Of a stretch of 64,000 nt of DNA, positions 26,138 to 35,268 are shown piece after piece; positions within the stretch are counted from its first letter, which is position 1; each line of letters begins with the position of its first letter. The stretch is taken from contig NZ_CALHGM010000003.1 of the NCBI RefSeq assembly GCF_938030145.1, positions 35,686 to 99,685 of the forward strand, in the 5' to 3' direction. The position numbers and the translations under genes are program-made. Source of the DNA: an uncultured Campylobacter sp. Its GTDB lineage: Bacteria; Campylobacterota; Campylobacteria; Campylobacterales; Campylobacteraceae. The notes under the pieces are model-generated. The model did not search any database. It worked only from the letters and a program-made list of their open reading frames with translations, and was not told the origin of the DNA.

Positions 26138-26751
26138 CTTCCCTGCTTAATCAGTTGTCTTATGTATTCGTAAATTTTAAAATTTAGCGCATCCATTACC
26201 GAGTCTTTAGAGCCTGGATTTTTGATGCTTTGGTAGTTAAGATTAGTTACGTAGTCCTTCCACGCGCCCTTGTTTTTAACGCTTATGTAGAGGCTGATCT
26301 GCGAGTCGTAGAAGTAGTCTCTGTAATAATCGTCGTCGTCCCAAGGATCATAACCGAACGGCATCCCCCAGCCTACGCCCACGCCCGTATATCTATAATA
26401 CCTGCCGAAGCCCATTCCGAAGCTAAATCTCGGATTATCCCATGATCTGCGCGAAAAATCCGCCTTGCGGAAGTAGTTGAGATTGCCGCCGATTTGGACG
26501 TTCGCCGCGCTTTTATTTACGACCTTAAATCCATCCGCACGCAGATGCTGGATCACTGCTTGGGTTAAATTTGAATCCGTCGTCGAGGTATTGGTGAAAT
26601 TTACGCTTATGAGTTTATCCTGCGGAAATTCCATAATGTGAAGTGGCTCGGAAGTGCGCACGATGCCGCTATTTACGGGCACGTTTTTAGAGCAACCCGT
26701 AAAAATCAAAAACGCCGAAATGACCAAAAAAAGTGAAATTTTATTTTTCAA
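26134..26751 (-). CDS. TraT-like lipoprotein
   Basis: 205 residues, signal peptide and lipobox FTGC, then a region resembling TraT-type outer-membrane lipoproteins: EPLHIMEFPQDKLISVNFTN, an alternating NTSTTDSN with LTQAVIQHLRADGFKVVN, and ANVQIGGNLNYFRKADFS. The middle has an aromatic, Gly- and Asp-rich segment (YRYTGVGVGWGMPFGYDPWD). TraT proteins block conjugative entry or complement; whether this one does is not known. It is first in a four-gene operon leading to LysE. Confidence 0.5.
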   Translation of the reverse strand: MKNKISLFLVISAFLIFTGCSKNVPVNSGIVRTSEPLHIMEFPQDKLISVNFTNTSTTDSNLTQAVIQHLRADGFKVVNKSAANVQIGGNLNYFRKADFSRRSWDNPRFSFGMGFGRYYRYTGVGVGWGMPFGYDPWDDDDYYRDYFYDSQISLYISVKNKGAWKDYVTNLNYQSIKNPGSKDSVMDALNFKIYEYIRQLIKQGR

Positions 26752-26990
26752 GACAGATCCTTTCGCTTAAGATTTCAAATCCTAAATTTGAGTGATTGTA
26801 GCATAAATTTAAAATTTTTAATGTCAGCAAGAAGCGATTTTTTGAAATAATCTAGTGGCGAATGGGCAAGAGTGGAATTTTTAAATAAAATTTTGCGCCG
26901 AGCGACCGCTAAATTTAAAGCCGCCGCTCGGTTGAAATTTCTGTAAAAGAGGCGGAATTTTAAATCGTAGGCGTTTAAAATTCCACAATC

Positions 26991-27548
26991 TTATAGGCTC
27001 ACGCCGCGCGTAAGTACGCGCTTGCGATAAACATCCGAAACTCTGCTCGCGTCGCCCACGATTAGAGCGTTCGTGCAACAGATCGCCGCACAAATCGGAA
27101 CCTTGCCCTCTGCGATGCGGTTTTGGCCGTATTTATGTAGCTCTTCGTGCGAAAACGTAGGCTCCGGTCCACCCGCGCACATAGTACACTTATCCATCGC
27201 ACCTTTAATACCGAAAGCTCCGTCTCTAGGGAATTGCGGAGCGCCGAACGGACACGCGTAGAGGCAATATCCACAGCCGATACATTTATCTTTGTCGTGT
27301 AAAACGACGCCGTCGGTTCTGATATAGAAGCATTGAACCGGGCAAACCTGCGCGCAAGGCGCATCGGTGCAGTGCTGACAAGCGATAGAGCTTGAAACCT
27401 CCTGCCCCTCTATGCCCTCGTTTAAAGTGATAACCTTGCGCCTATTGATCTGCACGGGAACCTCGTGCGCCGAGCTGCAGGCTACCTGGCAACCATAGCA
27501 AGCGATGCAACGCTCGACATCGACGTAAAATTTTAATCTTGCCGGCAT
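26991..27548 (-). CDS. fdhB: Formate dehydrogenase iron-sulfur subunit
   Basis: 185-residue electron-transfer subunit with four [4Fe-4S] cysteine sets: CIACYGCQVAC, CQHCTDAPCAQVCP, CIGCGYCLYACPFG, and the CTMC set. It takes electrons from FdhA towards the quinone pool. It follows fdhA by 9 nt and has SD AAGGAG. No cytochrome b subunit gene (fdhC) follows; the next gene on this strand is an unrelated lipoprotein, unlike the fdhABC order of C. jejuni. Confidence 0.92.
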   Translation of the reverse strand: MPARLKFYVDVERCIACYGCQVACSSAHEVPVQINRRKVITLNEGIEGQEVSSSIACQHCTDAPCAQVCPVQCFYIRTDGVVLHDKDKCIGCGYCLYACPFGAPQFPRDGAFGIKGAMDKCTMCAGGPEPTFSHEELHKYGQNRIAEGKVPICAAICCTNALIVGDASRVSDVYRKRVLTRGVSL

Positions 27549-27557
27549 TTTATCTCC

Positions 27558-30479
27558 TTATGCTCTTTCTAGTCTGCAAAGACCGGCGTTGAATTCCGAA
27601 ATTTGCGTATTTATGTCAAAGCCGTAGTTGGTAATCGTATTTGAGCTCTCGCCTCTGATATATGGCTTAGTGCCCTCAGGATAGCGCTCGCTTAGATCCT
27701 CGCCCTGGAAAATTCCCGCGAAGTTATACGGCATAACAATACGATCAGGCGTAACAGCGTGCGAATAGATGCACTTGACTTTGATCTTCGTGCCTTGCGG
27801 TGAATGAATCCACATCATCTCGCCATCTTTGATACCTTTATCAGCGGCAAGCTTAGGATTTACGTGCGCAAACATCTCCGGAGTAATCGCCGAAAGATAC
27901 TTGCTCGTGCGCTCTATCATGCCCGCACCGCTTAAATTTACAAGCCTTAGCGAGCTTACGATAGTAGGGAAGTCCTTGCTCCAATCCTGCTTTTTCTGCT
28001 CGGAGATAAATCTCGTAAAGACGCGGAAATTTCGTTTTTGATCCGCAAAGGTCGGATATTTCTCTACTAAATCCCATCTAGGCGAGTGGATCGGTTCGCG
28101 GTGCTTTGGAATTTGATCCGCAAACTGCCAAACCTTGGCTCTGGCTCTTGCGTTTCCGCAAGGACAAATTCCAAACTCGCGGCATTTTTTAGCGATGATA
28201 CCGCTATAATCGGTACTCCACGTAGGCCCCATCTTGGCTTTTTCATCCTCGCTTAGCGTGATGCCTAAAACCTGTTCGATATTTGCTTTCGTAATCTCTG
28301 CATGTCCGCCTTGAATTTTTGATCCCGGAAGTGTAATGCTCTCGTCGGCTAGCTGCGAAACGCCGTCGTGCTCTAAGCCGAAGCGGTTTCTAAATCCCAT
28401 ACCGCCGTCGGCATAAGGTTTAGTTACGTCGTAAAGAATCGGCGTGCCCGGGTGTTGCGTATCCCAGCAAGGCCATGGAAGCCCGTAGTATTCGCCCTCT
28501 ACTTCTCCACCTATACCGCGCAAAGTATCGGGATCAAATAGGTGCCAATTTTTCTGTTGTCTGCGAAATCTAGCTGCGGTACGACCGTTATTGCCAATAC
28601 TTTGAGTATTGCGTGCGATCTCATCGGTAGCGTCGTCAGGCCAAACAAAATCGTCTTTAATCTGCTTAAGCTCGCCATCAACGATGCCCATCTTCATGCC
28701 GCGAACGTATTCATCGTAAAAGCCAAATTTTTTCGCGAATAAAAACATTACCTCTTGATCTTCTTTGCTCTCAAATAGAGGCTTAACGATCTGAGTTCTC
28801 CACTGGCCGCTGCGGTTTGTAGCGCTTAGATGACCTTCGCTTTCAAACTGCGTAGCTACCGGCAAAACATAAATTCCATCCGGTCTATCGTTTAGAATCG
28901 CTACTTCGTTTAAGAACGGCTCGGCGACTACCAGCATATCGATCTTACCTAATGCTTCTTGAGTCTCTCGAACGTGAGCCATAGAAGTAATTCCTGTGCC
29001 TTGCACCCAAAGAACGCGGACATTGCCACTACTTAAAACGGGCTCGTTTTTCAAAACGCCCTGCCACCATTTAGATAGCGAAAAGCCCTTTTCGTTGCGC
29101 CAGTTTATCACATCTTGCTCGATGCTCGGATCGTAGTGAAAATACTCGGTAAAATTCGTACCAGGCACTTTTTCACCCTGCTTTTCGTGCGGCTGCTTAG
29201 TAGAGACGGCAAATCTTTTAATAAACTGCTCGTAATCTACGCCCCAGCCCTTGCAGAAGTGCTTCCAAGCGTTATCGGCTAGCCCGTAATACGCAGGCAA
29301 GCTATCGGAGAGATTGCACATATCGGTAGCGCCCTGAACATTATCATGGCCTCTAAGGATGTTGCAGCCGCCGCCCGGCTTGCCCATATTGCCTAGTATG
29401 AGCTGCAAAAGAGCCAAAATTCTAGTATTCGAGCTGCCGATCGAGTGCTGCGTGATACCTAACGCCCAGCATAAAGTAGCGGGCTTTGTGGTAGCAAACA
29501 TCCTCGTAAATTCTATCAGTTCCTCTTCTTTGCAACCGGTAACATTGGCTACCTCTTTAGGATCCCACTTCTCAGCTTCCGCCTTGATCTCATCTACGGC
29601 GTAGGTTCTGGTTTTTATTAGCTCCTTATCTTCCCAGCCGTTTTTGAAGATTAGATGCAGCATTCCGTACACAAACGCTATATCAGTTCCCGGACGAATT
29701 CTAATATACATATCGGCCTTAGCCGCAGTTCTAGTAAAATTTGGATCGACGACGACGATTTTCGCGCCGTTTCTATCGCGAGCTTGAAGAGCATGCTTCA
29801 TAGCTCCTACGGGATTTGCAACCGCGGAATTCGCACCTATAAAAAGGATCATTTTAGAATTTTTCGCCATATCGCCTACGTGATTTGTCATAGCTCCATA
29901 ACCCCAAGTATTCGCCACACCGGCGACTGTTGCGCTATGTCAAATTCTGGCTACGTGGTCGTTGCTGTTCGTACCCCAGAAGGCTGCAAATTTTCTAAAA
30001 TAATATGCCTGCTCGTTACAAAATTTAGCCGAACCCAGAAATACCACACTATCTGGGCCGTCCTCTTTGCGAACTTGAAGCATTTTATCGCCGATTTCGT
30101 TAACGGCTTGCTCCCAACTTATGCGCTCCCACTTGCCACCAACCTTTTTGAGCGGATATTTAAGACGCATTTTAGATTTGGTTAGATCGATTTGATCGAT
30201 TCCCTTACAGCAGTGACTGCCCTGCGAGATCGGGTGATCTACTGCCATATCTTGGCGAATCCAGGTATTGGTGCTCTCATCCACTTGAGCCTCGATACCG
30301 CAGCCTACGGAACAGATCGAACATATCGTTCGCTTCATAACGGAACCTGGAAATGGGTTTTTGATCTCTTGCTCAGTAGCGGCTCTTAGCGTATTATTTT
30401 CGCCAAACGCAGCTACGCTGCTCGCTCCTAAAGCGGCGAGTTTCAAAAACGATCTCCTTCCGATCGCATTCTCACTCAT
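27558..30479 (-). CDS. fdhA: Formate dehydrogenase catalytic subunit, selenocysteine (UGA at 29940-29942)
   Basis: Molybdenum/tungsten-bisMGD enzyme oxidising formate in the periplasm. The frame opens at ATG 30479 and runs to 27558 with one in-frame TGA at 29940-29942: ARI-[UGA]-HSATVAGVANTWGYG, the site of Sec in respiratory formate dehydrogenases. Reading it as Sec gives 973 residues. Features: Tat motif GRRSFLKLAALGAS, [4Fe-4S] motif CSICSVGCG with a distal CCKG, and typical bisMGD contacts such as ILRGHDNVQGATDMCN. SelA and SelB are encoded 3 kb away. The UGA should not be read as a premature stop. Confidence 0.96.
29912..29942 (-). promoter_or_regulatory. SECIS element of fdhA
   Basis: Thirteen nt after the UGA comes TCGCC, loop GGTGT, GGCGA, a perfect 5-bp stem at 29912-29926. 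Distance to the loop is 18 nt and the loop opens with GG, very like the E. coli fdhF element with its GGUCU loop. Confidence 0.75.
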
Positions 30480-30489
30480 GAAAATTCTC

Positions 30490-30687
30490 CTAGTAAGCTA
30501 CTTTATAGTATTTTTTCCACGCTTCACTCTCCCAGTAAAGCACCTCTTTTTTCGGTGATTTGCCACGAACGGTATCGCCATAGTCCTGCTCGCTTTTCGC
30601 TAGAGCCTGAGACGCGGCAACGCCCACGGCACCTACTGCGCCGATTTTTAGAGATTTTTTAAGAAAATCTCTGCGTTTGTTCTCCAT
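30490..30687 (-). CDS. Small Tat-signal protein of the formate dehydrogenase operon
   Basis: 65 residues beginning with a twin-arginine signal (KRRDFLKKSLKIGAVG) and a hydrophobic core ending ASQALA; only ~35 residues remain after cleavage (KSEQDYGD and beyond, with EVLYWESEAWKKYYKVAY). Such small Tat proteins precede fdhA in Campylobacter and Helicobacter operons. The role is unproven; an assembly or membrane-docking factor for FdhA is likely. Ten nt separate it from fdhA. Confidence 0.75.
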   Translation of the reverse strand: MENKRRDFLKKSLKIGAVGAVGVAASQALAKSEQDYGDTVRGKSPKKEVLYWESEAWKKYYKVAY

Positions 30688-30939
30688 GGTTTTCCTTTGT
30701 GAAGAAATCGCTTTAAATCTTTTATTGTAGTAACGCCTGTTACAGGATTTAAGTCTAATGAATTATAACGAAAAGGCAGTGAGATGGAAATTAAATTTTA
30801 AGTTACTTTTTAAATTTTATTTAAAATTCAAAATATAAAGTTCTAACTAAAAAACTACTCGCAAAACTCGAGCTTGCAAGTTTAAAATTTAACCGAAATT
30901 CTGCTTTTGCGTTAAGATTTCCGTTAAAAATTTTATTTA

Positions 30940-31809
30940 TCAATCCAGATCAAAAATATCTTCCGGATTGGTAAATTTATTTTGATAGCCGCCTTTTTTG
31001 ATCGCTTCTTTAACGACGCTGCGATCTTTCTTTTGCGGAGCGGCAAGCGCTAAAAGCGAGCGTTCTAGCGCAAAAAAACTTCTCATTAGTGCGCCTAATG
31101 ATTTGAAAAAATCCGCCCGCACATGCCCGCACAAAAGCTCGCTAAACTCATCTACAAAGCTGTTGGTGACATTCGTAAAAAGCTCTAACGCCAGCGCTTC
31201 GCCGTCTTGTGCGCCGATGAAATTTTTAGCGCATTGCGAGTTCGCGGTATTTTTACCATCCTGCGGACCTGTAAAATTTTTACTGCCATGCAAACCTGCA
31301 GAATTTTTTCCGTCTTGCGCCGTCAAGCTCGCGCTATTCGTAAAATTTTGCTCATTTGCCACGGAATTTTGTCCGTTTAAAACCGCGCTGTGTTTTGCAG
31401 CCGCGTCGCGAAGTAGAGTTGAATGCAGGTAAAAAATAAATCCCACATAATCCTCGCACTCTTTGCAAAGCTCCATATTGCGGCGAAATTTACTCTTTTT
31501 TAGCACGTCGATTACCGCGACACGCATACGCCCATCGTCGCGCCCCTCGTCGTAGAAGCTCGCACTCATCGGCACGTTGGCGTATGAAAAATCAAAAAGC
31601 ACGGAATTTTGCTCGCTTTTAAACGCTGCAAAATCGAATTTCGCCAAATTTTGAAATTCCGCCTCATCGCTAGGCACAATGGGCGAGCTGCGTAAAAACT
31701 CCAGTTGCTCCTTCCAGCGCTTAAATTTCGCATCCGTTTCATAGAAAAAAAACGGAATTGCAAAAAATTCGTAGTAGTAGCTTCTTGCTTGAAGTAGATT
31801 CGCATCCAT
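30940..31809 (-). CDS. TorD-family chaperone with an inserted repeat
   Basis: 289-residue cytoplasmic chaperone expected to hold the Tat signal of a molybdoenzyme, here FdhA, during cofactor insertion. The N terminus (ARSYYYEFFAIPFF) and CEDYVGFIFYLHSTLL fit TorD-like proteins; the C-terminal part SFVDEFSELLCGHVRADF carries the second conserved block. Residues ~140-205 are an insertion of about four 9-residue units (KNSAGLHGS, KNFTGPQDG, KNTANSQCA, KNFIGAQDG) with AATT cores in the DNA. It overlaps the ferredoxin gene start-stop. Confidence 0.75.
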   Translation of the reverse strand: MDANLLQARSYYYEFFAIPFFFYETDAKFKRWKEQLEFLRSSPIVPSDEAEFQNLAKFDFAAFKSEQNSVLFDFSYANVPMSASFYDEGRDDGRMRVAVIDVLKKSKFRRNMELCKECEDYVGFIFYLHSTLLRDAAAKHSAVLNGQNSVANEQNFTNSASLTAQDGKNSAGLHGSKNFTGPQDGKNTANSQCAKNFIGAQDGEALALELFTNVTNSFVDEFSELLCGHVRADFFKSLGALMRSFFALERSLLALAAPQKKDRSVVKEAIKKGGYQNKFTNPEDIFDLD

Positions 31810-33491
31810 TACATCGCCCCTTTTCTAGCATCTTCTATCTGCTTTTTTATCATTATTTTCGCCTTGCAATCGCCGCAGCAAAAAAGAGTCTTCATCTTTT
31901 CAGGCTCGTTTGCAAAATGCGCACCCATCATATCCGCGATCTTCATCACGGCTTTGCTCGTCGCAAATTCCTTACCGCACTCGATGCATTTAAAAAGCTC
32001 GTCTTTTGCTAGCATTTTGTAATTAAAAAATCCAGGCTCAAGCTCCACGCCGCAAGGCTGAAGCTCGATCGTATCCTTTTCGGCGCAGCTTAACACGCAG
32101 TAGTTGCACGTCGTGCAAAGCGAAGCGTTGAGCTTAATCGAATTGTCACTGTTATCGGCATACAACGCGCCGGTATTACAGGCGCCCACGCAGCTAAGGC
32201 AGAGCGTGCAGCTTGCTTCGTTTATGCTTACTTTGCCAAATTTTAGCAACTCTCCGCTTTTTACGACGCCGAAGCTACCATCGCCGACCATTGCGCTTAC
32301 GCGTTTGGAAAAAATTTCTTTCTTGCTAAGGCCCTGTTCGTTTAGGCTAAACGCCCACAGCTGAGAGCTTTGCGCCTGCTTTAGCGCCTCTTGCAGCTCG
32401 ATTAAATTTCGCGCTAAAAATACCGCGTCCTTGCCATAGATCGCGCGCGAAATTCCATTGATAAGCTCCACCGCTTCGCGCGTGCCCTCGCCCACGTCTG
32501 CGCCGTAAACGATCACACTAGAGCCACTTTCTTGCATCGCGCTTAGCAGATTTATCTCATCTATTTGCTTGCTTCCAAAAAATCCAAACGGCAGCACGCC
32601 GCACGGAAGCTGCGCTGCGGGTGCGGACGCAATTTCGCTCTCTGCGATGAGAAGCGGAATTTTGCCTGCATAGAGCTTTGCGATCTCGCTAAATACGCTT
32701 TGGGGCAGCTTGGCAAATTTCAGCGCACCGCTAGGGCAGACACTTACGCACGCGCCACAGCCTATACAGTCGATGTGCGAAAATACCAGCTCGCGCTTTT
32801 CGTCATTTTTCAAAATCGCCACTGTGGGGCAAACCTCCACGCATGGCGCTCGCAGCTCATTCCGCCTACCTTGATACTGGCAGATCGTAGGATCGAAGAT
32901 CGTGGAATTCTTATAATGATAAACCGGGCTTTTGGAATTTAAAATTTTTAAAATTTCATCATCTTTTAGCCCCGAAATCTCGTAGCAGCCGCTTTGTCGC
33001 AATTGATAGGGCGCTGCGCCGCTAATCAAGAAAAAATCCGCCTCGGTCTCAACCTCATCCCGCTCGCTTAAAATCGTAACCGAAAGATCGCCAATCTCGC
33101 CGTAAACGAACTTTATCTCAGCCCTGCTTAACGCGATCACCTTAAATCCGTGCTGCCTAAGTAGCCTCACAAGATCCTCTCGCGGCTCGTCACAGGCGAG
33201 AATCACGTTTTTGCCGACGGGCTTTTGATAGTCACTATCTAGCGCGCCGTCGAAGGCGATATCCTTGGCGCGATACAAAATATCTACGTTTTTAGCGATT
33301 TGTAGCGGCTCATCTGCGGAATTTTCTATATAAAAATTTATCTCGGGTGCATAAATTTGCGCTTTTAATTTCGGCGAATTGGCGACGATAAATTCCTCAT
33401 TTTTTGCCCCCTCTTCATCGCCGCAAATTTCGATATCGTCGCTTAAGACGACATCCTTTAGCCCCGCGGCGTAAAATCCATGTTCTTTCAT
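31809..33491 (-). CDS. Polyferredoxin, formate dehydrogenase-associated
   Basis: 560 residues. The N-terminal ~190 residues have no recognised fold. Then come two [4Fe-4S] ferredoxin pairs: CVEVCPTVAIL with CIGCGACVSVCPSGALKF, and CTLCLSCVGACNTGAL with CTTCNYCVLSC. The C terminus holds two further Cys pairs (FKCIECGKEF, FCCGDCKAK) that look zinc-binding. Gene neighbours (TorD-like, fdhA) and its divergence from selAB suggest a role in formate dehydrogenase maturation or electron transfer; no reaction is shown. Confidence 0.75.
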   Translation of the reverse strand: MKEHGFYAAGLKDVVLSDDIEICGDEEGAKNEEFIVANSPKLKAQIYAPEINFYIENSADEPLQIAKNVDILYRAKDIAFDGALDSDYQKPVGKNVILACDEPREDLVRLLRQHGFKVIALSRAEIKFVYGEIGDLSVTILSERDEVETEADFFLISGAAPYQLRQSGCYEISGLKDDEILKILNSKSPVYHYKNSTIFDPTICQYQGRRNELRAPCVEVCPTVAILKNDEKRELVFSHIDCIGCGACVSVCPSGALKFAKLPQSVFSEIAKLYAGKIPLLIAESEIASAPAAQLPCGVLPFGFFGSKQIDEINLLSAMQESGSSVIVYGADVGEGTREAVELINGISRAIYGKDAVFLARNLIELQEALKQAQSSQLWAFSLNEQGLSKKEIFSKRVSAMVGDGSFGVVKSGELLKFGKVSINEASCTLCLSCVGACNTGALYADNSDNSIKLNASLCTTCNYCVLSCAEKDTIELQPCGVELEPGFFNYKMLAKDELFKCIECGKEFATSKAVMKIADMMGAHFANEPEKMKTLFCCGDCKAKIMIKKQIEDARKGAM

Positions 33492-33657
33492 AATCTATCC
33501 TAAATTGATAATTAGGCGGGTTTTACTCTTATTTTCTAAACAGCTTTTAAATTCTGCACTTAAAGTAAATCGAATTTAAATTAATAATTTTATAGATAAA
33601 GCAAAATCAAAGCTTTAAATGATAAAATCGCCTAAATTTTAAGGCATCGGGGTCGCA

Positions 33658-35268
33658 ATGCAACAAATCAAACTACCCAAAATCGACAAAATCGCAAATG
33701 CGCAGGAGTTTCAAAACTGCCTCCGCCCGCAAATCATCAAAATCGCGCAAGAGCTCATCCGACAGGAACGCGAAAAGGCGCTGCAAGGAGGCGAGCTCGC
33801 AAGCGAAAGCGATATCATCGCGCGCATCAAATTGCGCTACGAAAAATTTCAAAATCTAAGCCTTAAGCCGCTCATCAACGCAACCGGCGTCGTGCTGCAC
33901 ACAAACCTCGGCCGCAGCGTCATCAGCGCCGAAATTTTAGCCCGCGCGCAAAAGATCATCACCTCGTATTCAAATTTAGAATACGACCTATCCGAGGGCG
34001 CGCGCGGCAACAGATACGACTACATAGCGCTTTTGTGCAGCGAGCTCTTCGGCGCGCAGGACGCGCTCGTGGTCAATAATAACGCTGCGGCGGTATTTTT
34101 GGTGCTAAATACCTTCGCGCGCGGACGCGAAGTCGTGGTAAGCCGCGGCGAGTTAGTCGAGATCGGCGGGAACTTTCGGGTAAGCGAAGTGATGTCAAAC
34201 TCGGGCGCAAAGCTTGTGGAGATTGGCACCACGAACAAAACCAAGCCGGACGATTACGAAGAAGCGATCAATGAAAATACGGCGATCTTGATGAAGGTGC
34301 ACCGCTCAAATTTTAAAATTTCGGGCTTCAGCTCTAGCGTAAGTGCTGCGGAGGTTGCGGCTCTCGCACGTCGCGCCTCACAGGCAAAGAGAGAATTTTT
34401 AGCGCTTAGAACGGCAAGCTTTAAAAATTTAGCAGATCTTTGCCGCGGCTCTTCGGACACGGACAGCAAAATTTTAAATTCTGCGCCGAACGGTTTAAGC
34501 TTAGCGGCAGGCTCTGCGAGTGCTCTAAATTTAAATATCGGCGAGCCGTCCGTAAATAGCGAGTGTTTTTATGAAGGCGGCACGGGCGAAATTCCGGGTG
34601 GAATTTCTAAAATTTGCCCCGCAAAATTTAGCATGAAAAAAGCGGACAATTTTAACGAGATCATCGATTATTACGATCTTGGAAGCGGCTACGTAAGCGA
34701 GCTGGGATTTGGGCTCGGCAAAAGCGAGCCCTCTATTTTTGAGCTTTTAAAAAGCGGTGTGCGGCTGCTTAGTTTTAGCGGCGACAAGCTTTTCGGCTCC
34801 GTGCAGTGCGGCATCATCCTAGGGGATCGCGAGCTCATCGCGCGTCTGCGTAAAAACCAGCTACTGCGAATGCTGCGAGTGGATAAGATCACGCTAAGCC
34901 TGCTTGCCGAGACGATCAAGGCGTATATAAATAAAGAATTCCACCTCATCACGACGATAGATCAGATCCATCTGAGCCTAGATGAGCTACGTGAGCGGGC
35001 GGAGCTAGTGCGATCGCGCATCGGCGTAAAATCGCAGATCGTGCCTACTACCACTTTCGTAGGCGGCGGCACGATGCCTGGCGCCTCCTATCCAAGCGTC
35101 GCGCTTGCGATACTTGACGGCGCAGACCCGCAGAGCACGCAGGCAAAATTTCGCGCTACGGGCATAATCGGGCGGATCGAGGATGATAAATTTTTGCTCG
35201 ATTTCAGATCGATTTTAAAAAGCGACTTGCAAGATTTAATAAAAAAGATCGGAGAAATTTATGAATAG
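33658..35268 (+). CDS. selA: L-seryl-tRNA(Sec) selenium transferase
   Basis: PLP enzyme converting Ser-tRNA(Sec) to Sec-tRNA(Sec) with selenophosphate. 536 residues against a usual ~450. The N terminus has LINATGVVLHTNLGRS and LEYDLSEGARG; the PLP lysine is in FSGDKLFGSVQCG, and the end has VGGGTMPG. About 95 extra residues sit between ALARRAS (about codon 240) and IDYYDLGSGY; the extra DNA (about 34375-34665) is rich in AATT cores, so it looks like expansion by the genome's short repeat. It overlaps selB by 8 nt. Confidence 0.95.
   Translation: MQQIKLPKIDKIANAQEFQNCLRPQIIKIAQELIRQEREKALQGGELASESDIIARIKLRYEKFQNLSLKPLINATGVVLHTNLGRSVISAEILARAQKIITSYSNLEYDLSEGARGNRYDYIALLCSELFGAQDALVVNNNAAAVFLVLNTFARGREVVVSRGELVEIGGNFRVSEVMSNSGAKLVEIGTTNKTKPDDYEEAINENTAILMKVHRSNFKISGFSSSVSAAEVAALARRASQAKREFLALRTASFKNLADLCRGSSDTDSKILNSAPNGLSLAAGSASALNLNIGEPSVNSECFYEGGTGEIPGGISKICPAKFSMKKADNFNEIIDYYDLGSGYVSELGFGLGKSEPSIFELLKSGVRLLSFSGDKLFGSVQCGIILGDRELIARLRKNQLLRMLRVDKITLSLLAETIKAYINKEFHLITTIDQIHLSLDELRERAELVRSRIGVKSQIVPTTTFVGGGTMPGASYPSVALAILDGADPQSTQAKFRATGIIGRIEDDKFLLDFRSILKSDLQDLIKKIGEIYE

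Noticed and set aside
27558..30479. fdhA as a pseudogene or two genes split by a stop
   Set aside because: The stop is a single UGA at the known Sec site, followed by a SECIS hairpin, with selA and selB nearby.
32565..32942. 125-codon plus-strand frame inside the polyferredoxin gene
   Set aside because: Antisense to conserved ferredoxin cysteine motifs; composition mirrors the opposite strand.
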